Source of the DNA: SCUN01 sp964343975 | GTDB lineage: Bacteria; Acidobacteriota; Vicinamibacteria; Vicinamibacterales; SCN-69-37 | Reading direction: 5' to 3' | DNA length: 64,000 bases | Assembly (NCBI GenBank): GCA_964343975.1 | Contig: CAYFLU010000002.1 | Span: 1-64,000 of the forward strand | Translations under genes and position numbers: made by a program | Part shown: positions 8,800 through 16,473 of the stretch, piece by piece | Layout: every line of letters starts with the position of its first letter | How positions within the stretch are numbered: the first letter of the stretch is position 1 | The notes under the pieces: model-generated | Told to the model about the DNA's origin: nothing | Seen by the model: only the letters and a program-made list of their open reading frames with translations | The model's database searches: none

Positions 8800-10073
8800 G
8801 AGCGGCGTTTCTCGTGAGCCGGCGGCCCTGGTTCCAGCTCCTTGGTCCCACGATGCTCGCCGCGCGTGAACACGGCTGGGATGTGGAGTGCTGGCACGAC
8901 TACCGCCAGCCCAGCGATGGTGCGAAGGGCTACCAGTTTCCTGCGCTCGATTCAGCGGACGGTCTCACCGCGCGTGGCGTCCAGAGTCGCGCGTGTCACA
9001 GCACCGAGGAACTGTCGTCGTGGCTCGCCCGCACGGATCTCGACGCGCTCGTCTCGCTGCGCACGAGCCAGTTGCCCGCACCCGCGAATGGCGCGCGCGG
9101 GCCGCTGCTGGTCGAACAACAGCACGTGCTGGATACGTTCGTTGTGCAACGTGCATCGGCACTCCTGACACGTGATCTCATCTCGATTGCGAGCCCGTGG
9201 TGGATCAACTGGGCAGCGTCCTGGTATGCGCAAGAACGCGAAATCGATGACTTGGCGTCGTACGAGCGTGCCGTTCTCGCCCGTTGCGCGGCCGTTGGGA
9301 TGCCGGCGCTCGATGTCGCGCGAGAGATCGACCAATGTGCTGTACGAGCGCGCTGGGGTATTCCCGCGTCGCAGCCTGTGGTTGTGCTGTTTCCGTTTCC
9401 TGCCGGCGTGGGCCAAGAGGCTTTCTGGCCGAAACACATCTTCGCAGAAGCCAGCGTGGCACGAAAGCTGGCGAGGATTATCCGACACGGTCGGTACGAG
9501 TATCTTCCGGACGTCTGGCGCAGGTGCGATGATGCCAACGTCGTCGCAGCGCTGCGGCGGTTCTGCGACCTCAACGGAGCATACCTGCTTGTGAAAGCGC
9601 GACAGAAGACACCCGTGCCTCACTACCTAGAGGCCGCAGCAGACCGGTGCGTCTACGACGAGCATGTGTATCCGGGCACGGTTTTCGAAGCCCTCTCGAT
9701 CGCAAGTTTGTCCGTAGGACATTTCACGACCGCCGCGATCGAATCGGTGGCGTTGGGGATCCCGCATCTCTGCATTCCGTTTTCGGCCGATCACTACTTC
9801 CCCGCGTCGGCCACGATGAACATCCGCTCGTTCGAGCACTTCTTCTCGACGGCTGAAGGCGGTCCGTTCCAGTTCACCGGCGCCAGCACGGTCATGACGG
9901 TACCGGATGTTCTCGCGCGTCTCGGCCAGATGGATCTGTCGGCCTTCCGCATGGAGGAAGCGGCGCGACGCCGTTACGTCGAGAAGTTCGTGTCCCACGC
10001 CGATGGTCGCGCGGGTGAGCGCCTCGTTTCAGCCATGGCCGCGGCGGTCACCGCACGGCGTCAGGAGAGTTGA
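8796..10073 (+). CDS. Putative GT-B-like glycosyl or glycerophosphotransferase
   Basis: A 425-residue cytoplasmic protein without membrane segments. The C-terminal third (GHFTTAAIESVALGIPHL, about residues 310-327, then a Phe/Ser/Asp-rich loop) resembles the donor-binding region of CDP-glycerol glycerophosphotransferases and related GT-B surface-carbohydrate enzymes, which use CDP- or CMP-linked donors. The family cannot be fixed further by reading. Directly after pseG and overlapping it by 4 bases (ATGA 8796-8799), it is a reasonable candidate for the enzyme that transfers the CMP-activated nonulosonic acid; this is inference. An in-frame ORF start at 8694 was not used because it lies inside pseG. 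Confidence 0.55.
   Translation: MRAAFLVSRRPWFQLLGPTMLAAREHGWDVECWHDYRQPSDGAKGYQFPALDSADGLTARGVQSRACHSTEELSSWLARTDLDALVSLRTSQLPAPANGARGPLLVEQQHVLDTFVVQRASALLTRDLISIASPWWINWAASWYAQEREIDDLASYERAVLARCAAVGMPALDVAREIDQCAVRARWGIPASQPVVVLFPFPAGVGQEAFWPKHIFAEASVARKLARIIRHGRYEYLPDVWRRCDDANVVAALRRFCDLNGAYLLVKARQKTPVPHYLEAAADRCVYDEHVYPGTVFEALSIASLSVGHFTTAAIESVALGIPHLCIPFSADHYFPASATMNIRSFEHFFSTAEGGPFQFTGASTVMTVPDVLARLGQMDLSAFRMEEAARRRYVEKFVSHADGRAGERLVSAMAAAVTARRQES
10063..10069 (+). promoter_or_regulatory. Ribosome binding site deciding the start at 10079
   Basis: AGGAGAG lies 9 bases before ATG 10079 but touches the in-frame TTG at 10070, which would otherwise be favoured because it overlaps the preceding TGA. 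The spacing argues for the ATG. Confidence 0.6.
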
Positions 10074-10078
10074 TCGAC

Positions 10079-12178
10079 ATGCATCGCGTATTCCTCGGTG
10101 ACCTGACGCACGCGTCTCCGCTCGGCTGGGGCACCGAGACCATGCCCTACGGCGTCGGGTGCCTCAAGGCCTGGCTGATGGCGCATTCGCCTCATGCCGC
10201 GGCGCTCGACGTGCGGATCTTCAAACATCCGCAACGTTTCATCGATGCGTGCCTGGCCGAGCCGCCGGCCATCATCGGGCTCTCCAACTACATGTGGAAC
10301 CTCGATCTGTCGTACTCGATCGTGGAGGCCATCAAGGCGGAACGTCCCGACGTGTTCGTCGTATTCGGCGGCCCCAATTACCCGCTGGACGATGGGGATC
10401 GGGAGCGCTGGTTGCGCCGGCATCCGGCCGTTGACGTCCACGTGTCCGGCGAAGGCGAGGCGCCATTCACAGCGCTGGTGGACGCGTGGCTTGCGCACTC
10501 GGGGAACATCGGGGCCGTGAAATGCACGCCGATTCCGGGCGTCCATGCGCTCGTCGACGGCCGCCTGCTGAAACACGGCGACACGGGCGCGCGGACCACG
10601 AATCTCGACTTGATTCCTTCGCCGTATCTCGCGGGGTATCTCGACGAGTTCCTCGAGGACGTGACGATCGTGCCGCTGCTCGAGAGCAACCGCGGCTGTC
10701 CCTTCACGTGCACGTTCTGCGTGGACGGGATTGGTGCGCGCACGAAGGTGCACTGGAAGACCGCCAGCCGATTCGAGGAGGAACTCCGCTACGTCGCGGC
10801 CCGTTACTGCGGCAAGGTCCTGGATCTGGCGGACGTGAACTTCGGGATGTACAAGCAGGACGTCGAGGTCACGAAGGCGATCGTGCGCGTGCGGGAGCAG
10901 TACGGGTACCCGGCGTACGTGCATGTCGCGACGGGAAAGAATCAGAAGAGCCGCGTGCTCGAGTGCGTCGATCTGCTGGACGGAAGCCTGCGCGTGTCGG
11001 CGTCTGTGCAGTCGCTGGATCCCGAAGTGCTGGAGAACATCAAGCGGGAGAACATCGCCGCGGAGGAACTCGTGCAGGTGGCGCGGGCGTTCAATGCCGT
11101 CGATGCCAATACCTACTCGGAGGTCATCCTCGGGTTGCCCGGTGACACCAAGGCGAAGCACATCGACTCGGTGCTCAAGCTCGCCGACGCCGACATGAAG
11201 CTCATCTCGATGTTCACCCTGATGATGCTGGACGGCACGGAACTGACCACGCCCGCGTCGATGGCGCGGTGGCAGCTCCAGACCCGATTCCGGATCGTGC
11301 CGCGGTGTTTTGGCGCGTATCGGTTCCGCGATCGCTGGCTGTTGTCGGCGGAGCCGGAGGAAGTCGCCGTCGCGTCGAGCACGATGTCGTTCGACGATTA
11401 CCTCGAGTGCCGACGGTTTGCCCTGACGATGGGGCTGTTCTTTCAGGACCGGATCCTGTACGAGCTCTACGGCTTCCTGCGAGTCTGCGGCGTGCCGGCA
11501 TCGGCGTTCCTCCGGCTCCTGCACGAGCGCGAGGCGGCATTTCCTGCGCCGATTCGGGCGTTGTACCAATCCTTCAATGAGGCGACGCGCGACGAACTGT
11601 GGACGAGCAAGGACGCGCTGGTCGCGTTCGTCAAGAACGATCCCAAGGTGATCGACCGGTATGTGGCCGGAGAACTCGGCAACAACGTCGTGTTTCGCCA
11701 TCGGGCGCTGGCGTTTCTCCACCTGGTCGACGACATTCACGACACGGCGTTTGGCATCGCCGGAGAACTCGCGGCGCAGTATGCGCCGGATCGTGCCGAG
11801 GACGCGGCGCTGTATCTGGCGGAACTGGCCGCGTACAGCCGGTTGCGCAAGCGCGATTTGTTCGGGCCGCCCGTGCGCCTGTCGGCGATGTTCCACTACG
11901 ATTTCGCGCGCTTGCAGGCCGAGGAATTCCAGCAGTGGCCGGAACGCCGGGCGGAGCCGGTGGAGGTGATCTTCGAACATACGCCCGAGCAAGTAGCGAT
12001 GCTCGAGAGCCAGTACGCCCAGTACGGTCGCGAAGTAAATGCTATCGGCCGCATCATCTCGCGCATCGCGACGTCGAAATTGCAGCGCACGGTTCGATTC
12101 GGGACGGAGACCAGCGCGCCGTCTGGCGACTTCGGTGCCGGGGCCGGCACGCAGCGGTCGCCGGCCGAGTTCATCTGA
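10079..12178 (+). CDS. Cobalamin-binding-type radical SAM protein with long C-terminal extension
   Basis: A 699-residue enzyme. Residues 1-150 resemble a B12-binding domain (FGGPNY near 96-101 and SGEGEAPF at 123-130 are the usual pre-radical-SAM motifs). The radical SAM core follows, with the cluster ligands Cys207, Cys211 and Cys214 in CPFTCTFC, and a later motif SEVILGLPGDT. About 300 further residues (from about 400) have no family I recognise. Known members methylate unactivated carbons or rearrange substrates; the substrate here is unknown, though the neighbours suggest a sugar or nucleotide-sugar. It overlaps the next gene by one base (TGATG). No methyltransferase-type helper or precursor peptide lies next to it. 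Confidence 0.82.
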   Translation: MHRVFLGDLTHASPLGWGTETMPYGVGCLKAWLMAHSPHAAALDVRIFKHPQRFIDACLAEPPAIIGLSNYMWNLDLSYSIVEAIKAERPDVFVVFGGPNYPLDDGDRERWLRRHPAVDVHVSGEGEAPFTALVDAWLAHSGNIGAVKCTPIPGVHALVDGRLLKHGDTGARTTNLDLIPSPYLAGYLDEFLEDVTIVPLLESNRGCPFTCTFCVDGIGARTKVHWKTASRFEEELRYVAARYCGKVLDLADVNFGMYKQDVEVTKAIVRVREQYGYPAYVHVATGKNQKSRVLECVDLLDGSLRVSASVQSLDPEVLENIKRENIAAEELVQVARAFNAVDANTYSEVILGLPGDTKAKHIDSVLKLADADMKLISMFTLMMLDGTELTTPASMARWQLQTRFRIVPRCFGAYRFRDRWLLSAEPEEVAVASSTMSFDDYLECRRFALTMGLFFQDRILYELYGFLRVCGVPASAFLRLLHEREAAFPAPIRALYQSFNEATRDELWTSKDALVAFVKNDPKVIDRYVAGELGNNVVFRHRALAFLHLVDDIHDTAFGIAGELAAQYAPDRAEDAALYLAELAAYSRLRKRDLFGPPVRLSAMFHYDFARLQAEEFQQWPERRAEPVEVIFEHTPEQVAMLESQYAQYGREVNAIGRIISRIATSKLQRTVRFGTETSAPSGDFGAGAGTQRSPAEFI

Positions 12179-13137
12179 TGCAACGACTGAAGCACGCGCA
12201 CCGGGGCGATCGCGCACTCGTGATCTTCGGCGGGCCGTCGTCGCTCGCGACCGGGTTTGATTTCAGCTGGCTCCGTCGATGCGGGTTCGTGACGTTGCTC
12301 GAGACGAAGGCGCTGACGCCGGGATTCCTGCGGAGCGCCTGTCCGCCGGACTACTACCTGATGTTGTTTCCGGAGAAGGCCAAGGACAACACCCTCCAAC
12401 ATTGGGTGTATCGATCCTTGCTCGCGCACACCAACATCGATTGGCTGCTGAAGAAGCCGTATCGGCCAGTGGCGCGTGAGCTGCGCGAGAACCTCGACCG
12501 GAATCTCGAAGTCTGGCGCCCACATCGCGGGCCGCACAAGAACTACAAGTGGCGTCCGGATGTCTATCTCCGCGACTCCCCGTACGAGTTGCTCGCGCAA
12601 GCGCCGACGTCGAAGGTCATTGCCTGCCGAAGTCTGCGGGAGCAGTACTTCCCACATTACGCGTACGAAGACCGGACCTACTACTTCGACCAGCGGTTCG
12701 ACGACTCGGCCTTCGACCTGCAGCGGTACTTCGAGCCTGTTGAAGAGAACGGGCAGGTGCTCGTGGGCGGCGGTCGGACGTTCATGAATTCGGCAGCCAT
12801 CGCGCTGTACCCCTTGCTGCACTACATGGGGTTTGCGGAGGTCTATTTCATGGGGATGGACATGTCCATCCTCGGCTCCTTCGAATACGCGGCGCCGTAT
12901 ACGTTCCAGTCGATGCTGCACTTCTGGTGGTTCTTGCGTCGCCATGGCCGGGTGTTCAACGGCAATTACCGCGCGAATGGCTGGATGTTCAAGCGGCCGC
13001 AGAGCGAGTTCGACGATCTACGGCTGCTGTGGCGCGACGCGCCGCTGCGTTTCACACGCGTGTACACGCCCTGGACCTACGCCTCGCCGATCGAGGGGCT
13101 TCCGACAATCTCGCCGGAAGCGTTGATGCGTCTGTGA
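12178..13137 (+). CDS. Orphan protein with faint DUF115/GT42-like features
   Basis: A 319-residue soluble protein I cannot assign. The N-terminus has LVIFGGPSS (14-22), and around residue 215 there is NSAAIALYPLLHYMGF followed by VYFMGMDMS; this order (a GxPS loop, then an Ala-rich helix and an 'hGhD' strand) recalls DUF115 proteins such as Maf flagellin glycosyltransferases and the GT42 sialyltransferase fold. If that resemblance is real, it could be the enzyme that attaches a CMP-nonulosonate; this is a hypothesis. The middle is rich in aromatic and basic residues. Start ATG 12178 shares its A with the radical SAM stop; the end overlaps the next gene (GTGA). Confidence 0.5.
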   Translation: MQRLKHAHRGDRALVIFGGPSSLATGFDFSWLRRCGFVTLLETKALTPGFLRSACPPDYYLMLFPEKAKDNTLQHWVYRSLLAHTNIDWLLKKPYRPVARELRENLDRNLEVWRPHRGPHKNYKWRPDVYLRDSPYELLAQAPTSKVIACRSLREQYFPHYAYEDRTYYFDQRFDDSAFDLQRYFEPVEENGQVLVGGGRTFMNSAAIALYPLLHYMGFAEVYFMGMDMSILGSFEYAAPYTFQSMLHFWWFLRRHGRVFNGNYRANGWMFKRPQSEFDDLRLLWRDAPLRFTRVYTPWTYASPIEGLPTISPEALMRL

Positions 13138-14438
13138 GCCGTCCGCGTCTCGCGATCGTGTTCTGCGCCCACCACAAACCGTGGCTGCTCATGTCCTCGT
13201 GGCTCACGCTGCTCGCGCAGGAGCCGGAAGCGGCCGACATCTTCGTGGCCTACAACATCGGCGACGGACGGGTGCCGCGCGCGTCGTACGCGGAGTTCGA
13301 CGCGCTCACACGCGAGACCGGGACGAATACGCAACTGTCGCCCTTCGATCCGCGCGTCCGGGAAATCGCGCGGGTGCGCGGCCGGCGGGTGGTGGAGCTT
13401 GAGTACGAGAACGATCAGGCGCTCGATTCCGGGACCTGGTACAAGTTCATCCGCGACGGGCACTGGCGCGACTACGACTACACCCTGTGTGTTGGGGAAG
13501 GGACGTTGTTCGCCCACCCGTACCTGCTGCGGGCCCTGGTGGCCTTTGCCGATGCGCGCGGTGCGCACTTCATCGCCTCGGGTCACGAGAAGCGCCGCCT
13601 GCCGCGGGCCCTTGTGGAGCGCCTGATCGCCCGCGGGAACACGCCGACGCCGCTCGACGCCCTGCATGAACGGATGGTCGCCCGCGCCTTCGAGATCTTC
13701 GGCCGGGATCCAGCTTTTGCCGCCGTGTACGACCAGTGGGGGAGCGGATTCGCGCCGGAGACCGAACATCACGTGCCGATCGTCAGCGGTGATTGGCCCG
13801 CGATGCGGAAGCTGCGCGCGCATTGGCAGCGTCGTTTCGGCCCGACATCGGAGCACCTGCCGCCGTCGTGGGCTGGGCGTCTGCTCCAGCGGCTGCCCGA
13901 TACCCTTGACCGCTGGGCGTCGGCCGCGGCGCTCGGCGCGGATGCCCGGGTGCCCCCGGTCTTCTCGGCGCACGCGTATCCGGCCGGACGCTTCGCGCCT
14001 GCTTCAATCCCGGCCGTGGAATCGGCGGCGCATTTCGGTGTGACGTTCCATCGGGTGGTCGAGCCCGAGTGGTTTGGCTGTGCCACCAATCACCTGTTCT
14101 CGCGCGCATTCCTGGAACGCTTTCACGAGAAGATCGTGGCCTTCGATCTGCTCGACGCGATCGACCTGCCGTTCGCGGGCACGCCGTTGGAGGTCATCTG
14201 GGGGCTGCTGCCCGCGTGGCTGGGTGTCGACAAGTGGTTCACCAACGGCTTCCACCGTGTGCGGAAGAACTTCGTGACGTACCAACGCGAAGACACGGCG
14301 TCGGTCATGGCCAGTTACATCAACCGGTATCACCGGGGCCGCGTCGTCGTGGGATGGCGCGGCGACTTCCTGAAACTCCAGGCTTGGCGGCCGTCACTTG
14401 GTGATCTCGCCGCGCAGCTCCCCGAGGCATACTTCTAG
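13134..14438 (+). CDS. Orphan 434-residue cytoplasmic protein of glycan cluster
   Basis: No family recognised. The protein begins RLAIVFCAHHKPWLL, a strand-loop reminiscent of the first strand of GT-A enzymes, and contains CVGEGTLF near residue 122 followed by a long Arg/Ala-rich helix region, so a glycosyltransferase-like fold is possible but not shown. There are no membrane segments or signal peptide. It starts with GTG 13134 (GTGA overlap with the preceding stop) and ends three bases before the cytidylyltransferase. It and the preceding orphan form a pair between a radical SAM enzyme and a second nonulosonate activation set. Confidence 0.45.
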   Translation: MSRPRLAIVFCAHHKPWLLMSSWLTLLAQEPEAADIFVAYNIGDGRVPRASYAEFDALTRETGTNTQLSPFDPRVREIARVRGRRVVELEYENDQALDSGTWYKFIRDGHWRDYDYTLCVGEGTLFAHPYLLRALVAFADARGAHFIASGHEKRRLPRALVERLIARGNTPTPLDALHERMVARAFEIFGRDPAFAAVYDQWGSGFAPETEHHVPIVSGDWPAMRKLRAHWQRRFGPTSEHLPPSWAGRLLQRLPDTLDRWASAAALGADARVPPVFSAHAYPAGRFAPASIPAVESAAHFGVTFHRVVEPEWFGCATNHLFSRAFLERFHEKIVAFDLLDAIDLPFAGTPLEVIWGLLPAWLGVDKWFTNGFHRVRKNFVTYQREDTASVMASYINRYHRGRVVVGWRGDFLKLQAWRPSLGDLAAQLPEAYF

Positions 14439-14441
14439 GTC

Positions 14442-15128
14442 ATGACGCCGACGGTCGGAGTGTTCTCGTTCGGGCGAGTGCAGAGCCAGCGCTGCGCCAA
14501 CAAGATGCTGCGGCCGTTTGCCGGTACGACACTCGTCGACATCGCGCTGCAGAAGCTCCACGCGTTTACGCCGGCTGCCTTCTTCGCCGGACTCGAGCCG
14601 GTGTTCGCCGAGAAATGTGCACAGCACGCCGTGCCGTACGTGCCGCGGGATCCGCGGAGCGCCACGATCGACGAGCCGATTACGGACATCCTCTCGTTCC
14701 TGCGGGACGTGCCGTACTCGCATCTGCTCATCGTCAATGCGTGTCTGCCGTTCCTGCGCGTGGAGACGATTCGCGGGTTTCTCGAGCAGTGCGCTGCGGG
14801 AGGGCATGCGCCGGCGTTCGCCGTGCAGCGCCGGCAGAACCATTTCATCAGCCTGGAGCATCGGCCCCTCAATTTTCCGGCCGACATGAAGACCATCAAC
14901 AGCAAGACCGTGCAGCCCGTGCTCGAATTCGCGCACGCGTTGTATTTCTTCGAGCGCGACTACTTCTTCACGCACGGGCGCTACTGGGATTGGGCCACGG
15001 TGCGGTTGCTCGAGGTCGCGGATCCCCGAGAGCTCGTCGACATCGACACGGAAGCGGACTTTGAGTTCGCAGAAGCACTGTGGCGCGGGACCGGCGGCAC
15101 GTTTCGCCGGGCAGACGCCGCCCAATGA
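14442..15128 (+). CDS. NeuA/PseF-like CMP-sugar cytidylyltransferase
   Basis: A 228-residue GT-A fold nucleotidyltransferase of the acylneuraminate cytidylyltransferase family, which activates nonulosonic acids with CTP. The N-terminal loop is a variant (FGRVQSQRCANKMLRPF in place of the usual ARxGSKRxxxKN), and the family's C-terminal VDIDTEADFEFAEAL is present near residues 200-214. LIVNACLPFLR in the middle corresponds to the acidic strand but lacks an obvious DxD. It is followed at once by a NeuB-type synthase, so the two probably serve one acid. Whether it is the missing PseF or activates a different acid cannot be told from sequence alone. Confidence 0.75.
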   Translation: MTPTVGVFSFGRVQSQRCANKMLRPFAGTTLVDIALQKLHAFTPAAFFAGLEPVFAEKCAQHAVPYVPRDPRSATIDEPITDILSFLRDVPYSHLLIVNACLPFLRVETIRGFLEQCAAGGHAPAFAVQRRQNHFISLEHRPLNFPADMKTINSKTVQPVLEFAHALYFFERDYFFTHGRYWDWATVRLLEVADPRELVDIDTEADFEFAEALWRGTGGTFRRADAAQ

Positions 15129-15131
15129 GGA
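15126..15131 (+). promoter_or_regulatory. Ribosome binding site for the synthase at 15140
   Basis: TGAGGA lies 8 bases before ATG 15140. It overlaps the alternative in-frame ATG at 15125, so the downstream start, which also matches the family N-terminus, is preferred. Confidence 0.55.
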
Positions 15132-15139
15132 CCTCACGC

Positions 15140-15853
15140 ATGACCATCATCGCGGAAATCGGCATCAACCATAACGGCAGCATTCATCTCGCGCACGAGT
15201 TGATTCGTCAAGCGCGCCTGGTCGGCGCGGATGTGGCGAAGTTCCAGTTCTACGATCCGTACAAGATCTTCGGCCCGTCCGGCTCGTATCCGAACGCCGA
15301 CGCGCTGGCGCAGGCGTTGACCGTGCAGTTCGGACTCGACGAAGCGCGTCAGCTCAAGGCGATGTGCGACGACGAAGGGATCGAGTTCATGGCGTCGGTG
15401 TTCGACCTCGAGCGCTTCGGCTGGGTCGAGTCGCTGGGTGTCCGCCGACACAAGATCGCGAGCCGCGCCGTCGAAAATGCCGAGCTCTGCCGCCAGATGC
15501 TCGCGACCGGCAAGGAAACGTTCGTCTCACTCGGGTTCTGGGAAGGCGCCGCCGTGCCGTTCGCGGCGGCGAATGCGCGGTATCTGCATTGCGTGCCGAA
15601 GTACCCCTGCGCGATGGCTGACGTGCACCTACCGGCCGCCTTCGCGGGCGCGCCCTATGTCGGGTTCAGCGATCACACGATCGGCATCGAAGCGGCGTTG
15701 ATCGCCGTCGCCCGCGGCGCGACGGTCATCGAGAAGCACTTCACGCTCAACAAGGGACTGGCCGGGCCCGACCACATCTGCAGTGCGACGCCCGCCGAAC
15801 TGGCGGACCTCTGCAAGTACGCCCGCCTGATGGCCAAGGCGGTGCGGGTGTGA
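15140..15853 (+). CDS. Third NeuB-family nonulosonate synthase, without SAF domain
   Basis: A 237-residue TIM-barrel protein of the N-acetylneuraminate synthase family (PEP plus a 6-carbon sugar gives a 9-carbon acid). It begins MTIIAEIGINHNGSIHLA, the canonical NeuB N-terminus with NHNG. GFSDHTIG and VIEKHFTLNKGLAGPDH follow near residues 172-210, so the catalytic and metal residues look intact. It stops there: the C-terminal SAF domain of typical NeuB/PseI (about 340 residues) is absent. Some LegI/NeuB-like short homologues exist, so it may still be active, but loss of the SAF lid could change oligomer or substrate. An alternative start at 15125 adds five residues. It overlaps the next gene by GTGA. 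Confidence 0.85.
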   Translation: MTIIAEIGINHNGSIHLAHELIRQARLVGADVAKFQFYDPYKIFGPSGSYPNADALAQALTVQFGLDEARQLKAMCDDEGIEFMASVFDLERFGWVESLGVRRHKIASRAVENAELCRQMLATGKETFVSLGFWEGAAVPFAAANARYLHCVPKYPCAMADVHLPAAFAGAPYVGFSDHTIGIEAALIAVARGATVIEKHFTLNKGLAGPDHICSATPAELADLCKYARLMAKAVRV

Positions 15854-16473
15854 GAGGTCCCGACATCTCGGTCGTCGTCACGAATTACAACTACGCGACG
15901 TACATCCGTCGATGCCTGCGGTCGCTCCTCAATCAGGACATCGAACGCGGCCGCTACGAGATCATCGTGGTCGATGACCACAGCACCGACGACTCGTTGC
16001 AGGCGATCGCGGCATTCGTCGAAGCCGGTGACGTCAAGGTCGTGGTCAACAAGAAGAACCTGGGTGTGGGCGGGTCCTCTCGCGTCGGCGTTGATCACTC
16101 GCGTGGCAAGTATTTCGTGCGCGTCGACGCCGATGACTACGTGCAGCCCGCCTTTCTCTCGATGCTCTACAACGTGCTGCGCTTCTGCCCGCAGTTCGCC
16201 GGCGTGTCCTGCGATTACTTCCTCACCGACAACAACGAGCGCGTGCTCTCGGTCGAGAAGTTCGAGGAGAACGGGTTGGCGTGCGGCCTGATGCTCCGTA
16301 CGTCGTATCTCGAGATCATCGGTTCCTACAACCAGAAGCGGAAAGTGTTCGAGGACCGCGACCTGTTCAGCCGGATAGATCGGTCCAAGATCTTCCATTT
16401 GCCGGTGCCCCTTTACAACTACGTCAAGCACGGCCAGTCCCTGACGGATCGCGTTGCCACACGCCGCCGCTGA
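15850..16473 (+). CDS. Family 2 glycosyltransferase
   Basis: A 207-residue GT-A glycosyltransferase. ISVVVTNYNYATYIRRCL at the N-terminus, VVDDHSTDDS at 40-49 and VDADDY (DxD metal site, Asp93-Asp96) are the defining GT2 motifs; the acceptor region ends with EDRDLFSRI near 175. There are no membrane segments, so it acts in the cytoplasm on a nucleotide-sugar donor and probably a lipid-linked acceptor. The start is GTG 15850. It overlaps the ABC transporter start by 20 bases, so synthesis and export of the glycan are probably coupled in expression. Confidence 0.9.
   Translation: MRGPDISVVVTNYNYATYIRRCLRSLLNQDIERGRYEIIVVDDHSTDDSLQAIAAFVEAGDVKVVVNKKNLGVGGSSRVGVDHSRGKYFVRVDADDYVQPAFLSMLYNVLRFCPQFAGVSCDYFLTDNNERVLSVEKFEENGLACGLMLRTSYLEIIGSYNQKRKVFEDRDLFSRIDRSKIFHLPVPLYNYVKHGQSLTDRVATRRR

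Noticed and set aside
10070..10078. TTG start for the radical SAM gene
   Set aside because: It touches the ribosome binding site at 10063-10069; ATG 10079 has correct spacing.
10061..12217. Minus-strand open frame of 718 codons opposite the radical SAM gene
   Set aside because: It is a mirror of GC-rich codon use, has a low-complexity Arg/His-rich translation and no motifs, while the plus strand encodes a clear enzyme.
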